From NCBI RefSeq assembly GCF_022763345.1, contig NZ_JALEGS010000025.1:1-64000 (forward strand): DNA of 64,000 nt. The letters are read 5' to 3'. Below the pieces are notes generated by a model. The model was not told the DNA's origin. It saw only the letters and a list, made by a program, of their open reading frames with translations, and made no database searches. Source of the DNA: Phaeodactylibacter sp. Its GTDB lineage: Bacteria > Bacteroidota > Bacteroidia > Chitinophagales > Saprospiraceae. Position numbers and translations under genes: made by a program. Of this stretch, positions 45,313 through 53,859 are shown one piece after another. Positions within the stretch are counted from its first letter, which is position 1. The number at the start of each line of letters is the position of its first letter.

Positions 45313-46896
45313 ATGATGCCCAAAAAGTTCAATAGCACCGGTACTTGTTATCCTACTCTGCATTACATGGCAGACATCAGCGCCAAGGTTGACGCCATTA
45401 TGAACATGGTGGTTGAAGGCGAATATTTCACCATCAACCGTCCCCGGCAGTACGGCAAAACCACTATGCTGGCTACACTAAACGGGGCGCTTTCAAACAG
45501 CAGTGCGTACCTCCCCGTAAGAATGAACTTTCAGGGCATTGACAGTAAGTGGCATGAAACAGACGCTGCTTTTGCGCAAATGGTGCTCAGCCAGATGAAA
45601 ACAACCCTGGAATATCAGGATAAGCAACTATTTGAAGTTATTCAGGAAAAAGAGGCGGAGGTCGATGGAATGGATGGGCTGTCAAGGTTAATCACACACC
45701 TGGCGCATCGGTCCAGGAAAAAACTGGTCCTGCTCATCGACGAAGTGGATGCAAGCAGCAACTACTGGCCCTTCCTCCGCTTTCTGGGCATGCTGCGGAG
45801 TAAATACCTTGACCGGTTCTCTCCCCAGCATGCGACCTTTCACAGCGTGGTACTAGCGGGCGTGCATGATGTAAAGTCGCTGAAATCCAGAATCCGGCCG
45901 GGAGAAGACAATACCGGGCAGTATAACAGCCCCTGGAATATCGCTGCTGACTTCAAAGTAACGATGAGCTTTCTGCCAGAGGAGATTGTGCCTATGCTGG
46001 AGGATTTCGCACAGGAACAGCACGTGCAACTCAATGCTCCGCATTTGGCGGGAAGGCTATACTACTACACTTCTGGCTATCCCTTTCTGGTGAGCAAGCT
46101 TTGCAAAATCATGGCGGAGGAAATCCTGTTGGCAAAAACAGAAAAAGTATTAACTGAAGCCGACCTAGAGCAAGCCGTACAGCAATTGCTGCGGGAAGAC
46201 AATACCAACTTCGAGAGCCTGATCAAAAACCTGGAGAACAATCCGGAACTGTACAACCTGGCTTTTCAGGTGATTATAAATGGAGCAAACATACCTTTCA
46301 ATCCGGATGAGCCCATAACGGCGATGGGGCGTTTATACGGTATTTTCAAGTCTAACGGCAGGCTCAGCATTCACAACAGAATTTATGAACAACGCCTGTA
46401 CGGTTACATGACCGCAAAGTACTATCGGGAGCAGCTCAGTCAGGAACAAGAGGTTTCTCCGGGCCTCTACACTACCCCCGATGGACAGGGGCTCGACCTG
46501 GAGCGGGCACTGCTCCGCTTTCAGCAGTACCTGCGCGAGCAGCACAGCAAACGGGACGAGCATTTTCTGGAACGGCACTGGCGCCTCGTCTTCCTGGCCT
46601 TTCTAAAGCCCATCATCAATGGCAAAGGGCACGACTTTAAGGAGGCACAAATCTCCGAAGAAAAGCGGCTGGATGTCGTTGTCACCTACAATCATCACAA
46701 ATACATCATAGAGCTCAAACGCTGGTACGGGGAGCAGGCGCATCAGCGCGGTTTGCTGCAACTCACGGACTACCTGCAGCGGCAAGGCATGGATGAAGGC
46801 TACCTCCTCATCTTCGACCCACGCCGTCAGGGGGAAGCGCCGGCGCATGGGTGGCAGGAAGTGGAGGGGAAGCGGGTATTTGTGGTTTGGGTGTGA
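45313..46896 (+). CDS. AAA-like ATPase with C-terminal PD-(D/E)XK nuclease domain (second type)
   Basis: The protein is 527 residues. Walker A-like NRPRQYGKTTMLATL (about 43-57), Walker B LLIDEVDASSN (about 140), a winged-helix-like middle (YYTSGYPFLVSKLCKIMAEE), and a C-terminal nuclease-type core RLDVVVTYNHHKYIIELKRW (Asp ... ExK, about 455-475). It belongs to the same broad group as the gene at 25431 but the two are clearly diverged. It precedes the immunity-like genes by 86 bases. Role not established. Confidence 0.82.
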   Translation: MMPKKFNSTGTCYPTLHYMADISAKVDAIMNMVVEGEYFTINRPRQYGKTTMLATLNGALSNSSAYLPVRMNFQGIDSKWHETDAAFAQMVLSQMKTTLEYQDKQLFEVIQEKEAEVDGMDGLSRLITHLAHRSRKKLVLLIDEVDASSNYWPFLRFLGMLRSKYLDRFSPQHATFHSVVLAGVHDVKSLKSRIRPGEDNTGQYNSPWNIAADFKVTMSFLPEEIVPMLEDFAQEQHVQLNAPHLAGRLYYYTSGYPFLVSKLCKIMAEEILLAKTEKVLTEADLEQAVQQLLREDNTNFESLIKNLENNPELYNLAFQVIINGANIPFNPDEPITAMGRLYGIFKSNGRLSIHNRIYEQRLYGYMTAKYYREQLSQEQEVSPGLYTTPDGQGLDLERALLRFQQYLREQHSKRDEHFLERHWRLVFLAFLKPIINGKGHDFKEAQISEEKRLDVVVTYNHHKYIIELKRWYGEQAHQRGLLQLTDYLQRQGMDEGYLLIFDPRRQGEAPAHGWQEVEGKRVFVVWV

Positions 46897-46982
46897 GGTT
46901 ATCTGTTGCCGCTCAGCTCTTTTAGCAGCCTTGCGGTCTCGTGAAGGAGTTTAGCCACCTCTATTACTTGAATCCACGAATT

Positions 46983-47696
46983 ATGAAGCACTTCATTCTA
47001 ACTTATACAACGGATACTAAGGAAAAGGGAAGTGTGTACCCTCAAGTTAAAGTGTTAGAACGAGGTAGCCACGACTTAGTGTTGAACCAATACAACGATA
47101 AAGAATTGCCAAAGGAAATACGCTTTCCCACGTTCAAATTAGAGTATAAAGCAAAACTTACCGATGTTTTATCGTCAAGTGTACTAGGGCGGTCAACTAA
47201 TATTTTGGCAAGTCCTTCCGTAGTAGAGGTACTTAGCACGTTCAATCTCCCAAAGCATCAGGTTTTCGACACCTCCGTACTCAATAAAAAAGGCGAAAGG
47301 ATTCCTTATAAAGTCATACATCAGTACTTTCATAGCGATGCAGACTACATAGATTATCAACGGTCTCAGTATTTTCGGATAACGGGATATGACTTTACTG
47401 TTGATCCTTATACTATTAAAGGAGAAGAGGTGGATGTGGGTAGTTGGGAAGAGATCATTAACATTACTCAAAGTAAAAAAGGAAGTATTTGCGGCAGATC
47501 AATCTATTTAAAAGAGTCTGACATTTCTTACGACGCCTTTCTGCTAAGGAACCCTAATGCTTGGGTAATCAATGAAAAAGTAGCAGATAAACTAAATGAA
47601 AAAAAGATCACAGGCATTGCAATGGTGCCTCTAAGGCCAGGAGAAAACTTCTGCGAGGAAAATATTGTCACAAAAGCACAAAAATTGATCATGTAG
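46983..47696 (+). CDS. Imm11/DUF1629-like immunity protein, copy 1
   Basis: The protein is 237 residues from ATG 46983. The motif set LASPSVVEVLSTFNLPKHQV ... IPYKVIHQYF ... YIDYQRSQYF fits the pattern of the DUF1629/Imm11-type immunity family (a segment ending in a helix, then xYxxxH, then a xxDYxxS segment). It shares this layout with the gene at 48017. AT-rich compared with neighbours. Such proteins neutralise a cognate secreted toxin, often a nuclease. No complete toxin gene is in the window. Confidence 0.6.
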   Translation: MKHFILTYTTDTKEKGSVYPQVKVLERGSHDLVLNQYNDKELPKEIRFPTFKLEYKAKLTDVLSSSVLGRSTNILASPSVVEVLSTFNLPKHQVFDTSVLNKKGERIPYKVIHQYFHSDADYIDYQRSQYFRITGYDFTVDPYTIKGEEVDVGSWEEIINITQSKKGSICGRSIYLKESDISYDAFLLRNPNAWVINEKVADKLNEKKITGIAMVPLRPGENFCEENIVTKAQKLIM

Positions 47697-47945
47697 CTTC
47701 AGAAAGCTCCTGATTCACAAAACCATTCTTTTTACAATGTTTTGAAATATATTCAGCACCCCAACTATTCTACTCAAATAGATCAAAGATTGAGCGAATG
47801 GCTATCTAATAATCCCAACGCAACTAATGAGGATGCTGCCAAATCTTTTTGGCAATGGCAGAATCAAATAAGGGCACAAATTGGAGTCTCTTCAAATGGT
47901 CCCAAATTAAACGACATTATCTTACCACCCGTTCCCAACCCTTAG
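47697..47945 (+). pseudogene. Orphan C-terminal tail of a toxin, AHH-nuclease-like
   Basis: The frame is open directly after the stop of the preceding immunity-like gene, in the same frame, with no ATG (first start-like codon TTG 47742). The translated end contains HPNYSTQIDQRLSEWL and AAKSFWQWQNQIRAQIG, which resembles the C-terminal end of AHH-type (HNH/EndoVII fold) toxin nucleases, where a HPxYxxxV segment follows the catalytic histidines. The N-terminal part of the toxin and the AHH motif itself are absent. It looks like a displaced toxin cassette left between two immunity genes. Confidence 0.5.
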
Positions 47946-47959
47946 GTTTTTCTTAACTT

Positions 47960-47997
47960 GCTAGCCAGATTCCTTTTCTTATTTGTATCTGGCTAGC
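47960..47997. repeat. Perfect 11-base inverted repeat between toxin tail and second immunity gene
   Basis: GCTAGCCAGAT / ATCTGGCTAGC with a 16-base pyrimidine-rich loop. No clear T run follows, so it may be a terminator, a protein-binding site or a recombination site. Confidence 0.6.
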
Positions 47998-48016
47998 TAA
48001 TACAACTGCCTACAAC

Positions 48017-48739
48017 ATGAAAGACAAGTTATTCATTTTGACAAACTCGGTGAATCCCAAAGTTGTTGGTAGAAAACAACCACAAGTCGAAGCGATTTAC
48101 TCAGAAGACGTTACTTATACCTCCATAGGTGACCATATTCTAGAAAAGTTGGATCCCGCCGAAGTAATACTTCCTGAAATAAAACTAAAAACCCCAAATG
48201 CCATATTAACTGACTACATATCAAATAATCTTACCGTTTACCCTTTTCAGATTTTAATCAGTGAGAAAACCCTTGGCATCTTAAAAAAATATACAGGTGC
48301 TCCGCATCAAATTTTCAATGCCAACTTGATCCATACAAAAGGATCGACAAGATACTACATTCTCCATTACCTTCCTTCTACTGTTTCTTATCTAGACTTC
48401 CAGCGAAGTCAATTTGTCAGAGTGTATTGGACTGAAAAGACAACAGAATCTTTCTCAGCAAAAAACTACCAGGAATTTGTTAATACCCCTGGGCTCGGAG
48501 GAGCTAAGCAAGTGAAGGCTTTATACTTAAAATCCAATATTCAGCTACCCGATTTCTTTCCTGTATCTCCGCCAGGCATTTTCTTGGTTAACGAGGATAT
48601 CGCAAATGCTATCAATCAAGAAAACGTCAAAGGAGTTTGCCTCATTCCTTTTGAGGAAGGGGAAGATTTTACAGCGTCAATCTTCGAGAAGACAATGCGA
48701 ATTGAGAACCCTACCTGGAAAGGTTTTACCAATGCTTAA
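48017..48739 (+). CDS. Imm11/DUF1629-like immunity protein, copy 2
   Basis: The protein is 240 residues. The middle matches copy 1 in layout: ISEKTLGILKKYTGAPHQIF, then TRYYILHYL, then YLDFQRSQFVRV, and a similar end (GVCLIPFEEGEDF versus GIAMVPLRPGENF). It lies directly after the orphan toxin tail, in the order toxin then immunity that is usual in polymorphic toxin loci. AT-rich. Confidence 0.62.
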   Translation: MKDKLFILTNSVNPKVVGRKQPQVEAIYSEDVTYTSIGDHILEKLDPAEVILPEIKLKTPNAILTDYISNNLTVYPFQILISEKTLGILKKYTGAPHQIFNANLIHTKGSTRYYILHYLPSTVSYLDFQRSQFVRVYWTEKTTESFSAKNYQEFVNTPGLGGAKQVKALYLKSNIQLPDFFPVSPPGIFLVNEDIANAINQENVKGVCLIPFEEGEDFTASIFEKTMRIENPTWKGFTNA

Positions 48740-48784
48740 ACTTACATTTAGGAAAGCTCTACTTATCTTTAAGAGTCTCTGATC

Positions 48785-49648
48785 CTACGCCACCACCTCT
48801 TTCACCACCTTCAGGCTCAAGTCCAAACTCTGAGCCGAGTGCGTCAGCGCACCTACAGAGACGTAGTCCACGCCCGTCAGCGCCACTTCGCGGACGTTGT
48901 GAATGTTGACGCCGCCGGAAGCCTCCGTTTCAAAGCGCTTGTTGACCGTGTGCACGGCTTCTTCCATCAGCGGCAGTTCAAAGTTGTCCAGCAGGATACG
49001 GGTGACCTGCCCAACCTGAAGGACCTCGTGCAGCTCTACCAGATTGCGGACCTCCACTGTAACGCCAAGGTCCGTACCTTTTTCCTTTTGATAAGCTGCT
49101 ACCCGCTCGATGGCTGCTGTAATACTGCCACAGGCATCAATGTGGTTGTCCTTGATCATAATCCAGTCGAAGAGGCCGAAGCGGTAGTTGTCACAGCCGC
49201 CCAACTTCACCGCCAGTTTTTCCAATGGGCGGATCAGCGGCGTGGTCTTACGCGTATCGAGGATGGTCACATTCAGGTCTTCCACCTCAAATTTGAAGCG
49301 GTTGCTCAGGGTAGCAATTCCGGTCATGCGTTGCATGGTATTGAGCACGAGGCGTTCGGCACGCAGCAGTGCCTGCGCATTGCATTCTACCTCAAAAGCC
49401 ACGTCGCCGTAGCTGACGGGCTGACCGTCTTTCACCTTTGGGGTAAAGGTTGAGCTGGGGTCCACATGCCGGAAAATATAAGCGGCGACGTCCATACCGG
49501 CGATCACGCCCGGATCTTTGACGTAGAGGCGAGCCTTTGACCGTGCATCTGCCGGAATACAAGCCAGGGAAGTATGGTCACCATCGCCCACGTCTTCTTT
49601 TAATGCCTGTGTAACGAAAAATTCGAGGTAGTCTTGAAGTTCTGCCAT
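48785..49648 (-). CDS. nadC: Nicotinate-nucleotide pyrophosphorylase (carboxylating)
   Basis: The protein is 287 residues from ATG 49648 (MAELQDYLEFFVTQALKEDVGDGDHTS); ATG 49660 would add four residues. Typical motifs: LKEDVGDGDHT, the active-site DTRKTTPLIRPLEKLAVKLGG, IMIKDNHI, and the C-terminal SVGALTHS. It converts quinolinate and PRPP to nicotinate mononucleotide, the step before nadD/nadE. A hairpin lies in the leader. Confidence 0.95.
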   Translation of the reverse strand: MAELQDYLEFFVTQALKEDVGDGDHTSLACIPADARSKARLYVKDPGVIAGMDVAAYIFRHVDPSSTFTPKVKDGQPVSYGDVAFEVECNAQALLRAERLVLNTMQRMTGIATLSNRFKFEVEDLNVTILDTRKTTPLIRPLEKLAVKLGGCDNYRFGLFDWIMIKDNHIDACGSITAAIERVAAYQKEKGTDLGVTVEVRNLVELHEVLQVGQVTRILLDNFELPLMEEAVHTVNKRFETEASGGVNIHNVREVALTGVDYVSVGALTHSAQSLDLSLKVVKEVVA

Positions 49649-49689
49649 GTTTGTGCTCATACCCTGTTTGTTTTGCCCGGAATTTAAGA

Positions 49690-49712
49690 CTACCTGGCAG
49701 TGCACCAGGTAG
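49690..49712. promoter_or_regulatory. Inverted repeat in the nadC leader
   Basis: CTACCTGG / CCAGGTAG, a perfect eight-base stem with a seven-base loop, lies just downstream of the predicted transcript start. Possible operator for an NAD-synthesis regulator or a 5' mRNA hairpin. Confidence 0.45.
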
Positions 49713-49723
49713 CTTTTGGGCCG

Positions 49724-49731
49724 CAAAGGTA
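49724..49731 (-). promoter_or_regulatory. -7 promoter box of nadC
   Basis: TACCTTTG on the minus strand matches TAnnTTTG, 76 bases before the chosen start. No clear -33 element. Confidence 0.5.
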
Positions 49732-49792
49732 AAGCTTTTCAGGCAAATTATCCAGTGGTGGCTGGATGAAAGGTTCATGCTTAGGGCGGTAG

Positions 49793-49903
49793 TGTTTCAC
49801 GCAGCGTACGCTAAGGGGGCGCAAAGTGCGCAAAGCGTTCTAAGTACGCCTCTTGCGCTGCAGCCTTTGCGAAACCCTTCCTTTGCGGCCTTTGCGTGAA
49901 ACC
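49793..49903. repeat. Palindromic repeat element, copy C
   Basis: Begins GTTTCACGCAGCGTACGCTA and ends CCTTTGCGTGAAACC. Inverted ends TTTCACGC / GCGTGAAA; internal GCGCAAAG and CTTTGCG motifs as in copies A and B. It lies between nadC and the PorT-like gene. Confidence 0.75.
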
Positions 49904-49907
49904 CTCT

Positions 49908-50648
49908 CTAGAACAACACCCCCAGCCGCAGCACAACGCCCCGCGCTACGCCTTTGCTATCCTCAGCATCCTGATTAGAAACGCTGTTGTCCAGGTAAAC
50001 GGTATCATCATCTTTGGTCACATCCGTAAAGCCAAACTGCAGGCCGATGCCCGCTACCAGAGAAGTGCTTTCAGAAACGCTGTACTCAATGCCGCCATTC
50101 AGGCCCCAGAAGAGGTTCAGCAGGCGCACATCAGGGCGAATGTTGATGTCATTGCATTCTTCCGCATCGTCAGCATTGCGAATGTCGCCTTTGGCCTGCG
50201 TGCGGAAACCGATGCCAACATTAGGCTCCATGAAGTAGCGGATATAGCCGAATTCCCGGGTGCGCATTTTTAGCCCGATCGGGATTTCCACGTACTGTAT
50301 AGAGTATTTCAAATTGGGTGCCTGCTGCTCTTCCATGAAGAAGGCACAATCGGCAGGGACTTCAGAATTAGCCCAGTAGATACCGGTATTGGAGTGCAGC
50401 AGCGTACCCCCTGAATTGAAAGAAAAGCCTAAGCCTGTGGCCAGTGCATAGTTTTCCTGAAAGTAAAACTCGCCCATCAAGCCAAGCTTCAGGCCCAGGT
50501 TAGTACCATTGGTGCTGATGGAGTTTTTATCGGTAGACATCCAGTTGAAAGCGGGGCTGACCTGAAAGCCAAAGCGGACCGCCTGCTGAGCCTCCGCTAA
50601 GGTGGAAAGGCTAATCAGGAAAGCAGCAAAAACAACAATTTTTTTCAT
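49908..50648 (-). CDS. PorT-family outer-membrane beta-barrel protein
   Basis: The protein is 246 residues with a signal peptide (ends STLAEAQQ). Alternating strands such as LGLKLGLMGEFYFQENYAL, GLGFSFNSGGT and YVEIPIGLKMRTRE are typical of the PorT/outer-membrane-beta-barrel family, ending in Phe (RLGVLF). Family members include the T9SS component PorT, but many paralogues exist, so a general barrel is the safer call. Divergent from gldB. Confidence 0.8.
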   Translation of the reverse strand: MKKIVVFAAFLISLSTLAEAQQAVRFGFQVSPAFNWMSTDKNSISTNGTNLGLKLGLMGEFYFQENYALATGLGFSFNSGGTLLHSNTGIYWANSEVPADCAFFMEEQQAPNLKYSIQYVEIPIGLKMRTREFGYIRYFMEPNVGIGFRTQAKGDIRNADDAEECNDINIRPDVRLLNLFWGLNGGIEYSVSESTSLVAGIGLQFGFTDVTKDDDTVYLDNSVSNQDAEDSKGVARGVVLRLGVLF

Positions 50649-50703
50649 CTTCTTCAGTTTTTGTAAGCAGGTGTATAATCAGGAAGCGTCTGTGCTCTTG
50701 ATG

Positions 50704-50711
50704 CAAAAATA
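50704..50711 (-). promoter_or_regulatory. -7 promoter box of the PorT-like gene
   Basis: TATTTTTG on the minus strand matches TAnnTTTG, 55 bases before the start. Confidence 0.45.
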
Positions 50712-50813
50712 AACGTACATCATCAAACGTGGCGGTAAAATATAAAAAACACAGCGTTAATGTTTAATGCAATACTATTAGCTTCGCGATTCCAAACCAC
50801 AAATTCAACTTTT

Positions 50814-51857
50814 ATGAGCGTAAAACGGATGCATTTGTTCGCTTTTTTGATCGCAACCACCCTTTTTTGGGGCTGCCAAACAGGGGAACAGGAATTTATA
50901 CCTGATGTTTCAGGCATCGAAGCGGAGGTGGATATCCGGCGCTTCGATCAGGCGCTCTTTCAGCTGGATACGAATAACATGCAGGCAGCTCTGGAAGGGC
51001 TGATGGAAGACTATCCGGAACTGGGCGACCTTTACTTTAGCCGCATCCTCCGGGCCAACGACCCGCGCATGGCACCCGATGGGCCCGCTCCCTATGTCAA
51101 AGGGTTCCTGCAGCACGAGCCGGTACGCAACCTTTACGATTCCGTACAGGTGCACTATCCGGACCTGTCAGATATCGAGGAGGAGCTGGAGCAGGCGTTC
51201 CGGTTTTTCCAGTATTATTTCCCCGATGAGCCGGTGCCCACCGTCTCTACCCTGATTTCGGAATACGCGGTAGCGGCTTTCGTGTACGGTGAAAATGACC
51301 TGGGAGTTTCCCTGGATTATTTTCTCGGAGAGGACTACCCCTACCAAAAGCTGAACCCCCGCGATCCGGCATTTTCCGCTTACCTCACCCGTACCTTCAA
51401 CCGGCAGCACCTGACTTCCAAAGCCATTCAGACCCTCATCAACGGGCTCGTACCTCAGCCCCGGCAGCAACGCCTTATCGATCTGATGGTCAACAACGGC
51501 AAAAAGCTCTACATCCTGGACAAACTCCTGCCTTACGCTCCGGACAGCGTCAAACTGGAAGTGACCGGCGAGCAGGTGGAATGGCTCAATGACAATGAAC
51601 TGGAAATGTGGGCTTTCTTCATCAAAGAGGACCTAATGTACGAAACGGACAGCCGCAAAATCCGAAAACTCGTGGATTACAGCCCTCACTCTCCAGGCAT
51701 GCCGGAAGAAGCGCCCGGCCGCACCGCCAACTGGGTGGGCTGGCAGATCGTCCGGGCCTATATGCAACGACACCCGGAGGCGACGATGCAGGACCTCATT
51801 GCGCTAGAGGACGCACAGGCCCTGCTCGATGCCAGCCGCTACAAACCTGGCCGGTAA
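50814..51857 (+). CDS. gldB: Gliding motility lipoprotein GldB
   Basis: The protein is 347 residues from ATG 50814 with a type II signal peptide (lipobox FWGC, Cys 21). The GldB pattern follows: IEAEVDIRRFDQALFQLD, DYPELGDLYF, and the C-terminal part WGW-like GRTANWVGWQIVRAYM. GldB is an inner-membrane lipoprotein needed for gliding in Flavobacterium. It is followed closely by dnaX. Confidence 0.9.
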   Translation: MSVKRMHLFAFLIATTLFWGCQTGEQEFIPDVSGIEAEVDIRRFDQALFQLDTNNMQAALEGLMEDYPELGDLYFSRILRANDPRMAPDGPAPYVKGFLQHEPVRNLYDSVQVHYPDLSDIEEELEQAFRFFQYYFPDEPVPTVSTLISEYAVAAFVYGENDLGVSLDYFLGEDYPYQKLNPRDPAFSAYLTRTFNRQHLTSKAIQTLINGLVPQPRQQRLIDLMVNNGKKLYILDKLLPYAPDSVKLEVTGEQVEWLNDNELEMWAFFIKEDLMYETDSRKIRKLVDYSPHSPGMPEEAPGRTANWVGWQIVRAYMQRHPEATMQDLIALEDAQALLDASRYKPGR

Positions 51858-51872
51858 ACGCCCGAAATTTTG

Positions 51873-51880
51873 TATCTTTG
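51873..51880 (+). promoter_or_regulatory. -7 promoter box of dnaX
   Basis: TATCTTTG, 22 bases before the dnaX start codon and inside the gldB-dnaX gap. Confidence 0.55.
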
Positions 51881-51902
51881 CATACCTCGAAAACAGCCAT
51901 GC

Positions 51903-53687
51903 ATGAGCAATTTTATTGTTTCCGCCAGAAAGTACCGCCCTACCCGCTTCGATGAAGTGGTGGGTCAACAGCACGTTTCGCTTACGCTAAAAAATGCGCT
52001 GCAGAACGACCACCTGGCGCATGCATTCCTTTTCTGTGGCCCACGGGGGGTCGGTAAAACCACCTGTGCCCGTATCCTGGCCAAGGTGCTGAACTGTCAG
52101 AATGTAACCGAAGACCACGAGCCATGCGGGGTTTGCGACTCTTGCAAGTCCTTCAGTGAGAATGCCTCCTTCAACATCACCGAACTGGATGCCGCCTCTA
52201 ACAACAGCGTGGAGCACATCCGCGCGCTCATCGAACAGGTGCGCTTTCAGCCGCAGCAGGGCCGGTATAAGATATTCATTATTGATGAGGTCCACATGCT
52301 TTCCCAGCAGGCCTTCAACGCCTTTCTGAAGACCCTGGAGGAACCGCCTTCCTACGCTATCTTCATCCTGGCGACCACCGAAAAGCACAAGATTATCCCG
52401 ACCATCCTGTCCCGGTGCCAGATTTTCGACTTCCGGCGGATACAGGTGCAGGATATGGTCGATCACCTGCAGAGCATTTGCGATACCGAAGACATTCAGG
52501 CCGACCCGGATGCCCTGCATATCATCGGACAAAAGGCAGACGGCGCACTAAGGGATGCTCTGTCCATTTTTGACCGCATCGTCTCTTTCAGTGGCAACCG
52601 CATTACCTACGAGGATGTCATTGAGAACCTCAACGTGCTGGACTACGACTACTATTTCCGGGTCGTGGACGCCATGCTGCAGGAGGACCGCAATCAGATG
52701 CTGCTGATTTTTGATGAAATCCTGCGCAAGGGTTTTGACCCTGATCTGTTCATCAACGGGCTGGCAGAGCACCTGCGTAATGTACTGGTGTGCAAAGACG
52801 CCCAAACCCTGGATTTGCTGGAAGTCAGCGGTGGGCTAAAAGACCGGTACGAGCAACAAGCCCGGCTGTTACCCGCTCAACTGCTGCTGACCGCCCTGAA
52901 TATCGCCAACGACTGCGACCTGGGCTATCGTCTGGCCCGCAACAAGCGGCTGCACGTTGAAATGGCGCTGCTCAAAATGACCTACATCAACCGAGCCTTT
53001 CAGCTGTCTGAAGCCCAGTTGTCTGCGCCTGCCCCGGAAAAAAAAACGGCTGACGTAAGCACCTCAGCCCCACCACCACAGGTCCCGGAGCCTGCGCCTA
53101 AGCCCGTAGCAGCCCCTGAAGCGGAGACTTCCACCCCAACTATTGCGGACGAAGCGACAGTAGTAGCACCACCACCGGATTTAGCAACAAAACCAGCCGC
53201 CCCCACGCCTGTAAAAAAGACTAAACATGTCTTGCCCAAGATGAAGAAGCTGGATGCGATGCTGGCTGAAATTAAGGAAGAAGAGGCACAGACAACTAAG
53301 GAGGAAACGGCAGAGCCCATCACCCTGGAGCGGGCACAGGAAGCCTGGGACCAATACATTGACCAATGCGAGCAGGAATCAGTGAAAGTAATCATGCGCA
53401 ATGCTGAGCTCGCACTTTTGGGCGAACAGGAAATACAGGTGACCGTCTCTTCCAATCTGGCAGAAAATACCGTGAGGCAGGAAGACGGCTTGGTAGAGCA
53501 CCTGAGGGCTACCCTCAAAGCACCAGGCATCCTGATGCGGGTGGAAGTGGATAAAAGCAGCGCTCCGGAGCCCCCGCCCAAGCCGAAACGGCTGATGACC
53601 AGCAAAGAAAAATACCTGGAGATGCGGGAAACCAACCCCCTGCTTCAGGAAATGCAAAAGCGGTTTGATTTGCGCCCCGATGAGTAG
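51903..53687 (+). CDS. dnaX: DNA polymerase III subunit gamma/tau
   Basis: The protein is 594 residues from ATG 51903 (MSNFIVSARKYRPTRFDEVVGQ). Walker A CGPRGVGKTT (about 44-53), zinc-site Cys in CGVCDSCKS, Walker B IIDEVHMLS, sensor-1 ATTEKHKI and the SRC arginine finger LSRCQIFDF. After residue 365 a Pro/Ala-rich linker and a tau-type C-terminal domain follow. It is the clamp-loader ATPase at the replication fork. Nothing in the sequence shows a frameshift for gamma. Confidence 0.95.
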   Translation: MSNFIVSARKYRPTRFDEVVGQQHVSLTLKNALQNDHLAHAFLFCGPRGVGKTTCARILAKVLNCQNVTEDHEPCGVCDSCKSFSENASFNITELDAASNNSVEHIRALIEQVRFQPQQGRYKIFIIDEVHMLSQQAFNAFLKTLEEPPSYAIFILATTEKHKIIPTILSRCQIFDFRRIQVQDMVDHLQSICDTEDIQADPDALHIIGQKADGALRDALSIFDRIVSFSGNRITYEDVIENLNVLDYDYYFRVVDAMLQEDRNQMLLIFDEILRKGFDPDLFINGLAEHLRNVLVCKDAQTLDLLEVSGGLKDRYEQQARLLPAQLLLTALNIANDCDLGYRLARNKRLHVEMALLKMTYINRAFQLSEAQLSAPAPEKKTADVSTSAPPPQVPEPAPKPVAAPEAETSTPTIADEATVVAPPPDLATKPAAPTPVKKTKHVLPKMKKLDAMLAEIKEEEAQTTKEETAEPITLERAQEAWDQYIDQCEQESVKVIMRNAELALLGEQEIQVTVSSNLAENTVRQEDGLVEHLRATLKAPGILMRVEVDKSSAPEPPPKPKRLMTSKEKYLEMRETNPLLQEMQKRFDLRPDE

Positions 53688-53768
53688 GGCTATATTGAGA
53701 TCACACACTCAATGCGCGTTCAGCAGCTATTTGTTGCAAATGTTCTGTGCCGGACACTTTCTCCGGAT

Positions 53769-53776
53769 TATCTTTG
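53769..53776 (+). promoter_or_regulatory. -7 promoter box of the Crp/Fnr regulator gene
   Basis: TATCTTTG matches TAnnTTTG, 83 bases before the start codon. Confidence 0.5.
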
Positions 53777-53859
53777 AAATGGGAGCACGCAACTGACGTT
53801 AACCTTTGGTTAGCTTATTTGCAAAGCGATACATCTCCGCAAACTAAACCTGAAAGGCT

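Noticed and set aside
53701..53780. Very short frame (21 codons) before the Crp/Fnr gene
   Set aside because: It overlaps the promoter box and has no sign of translation.
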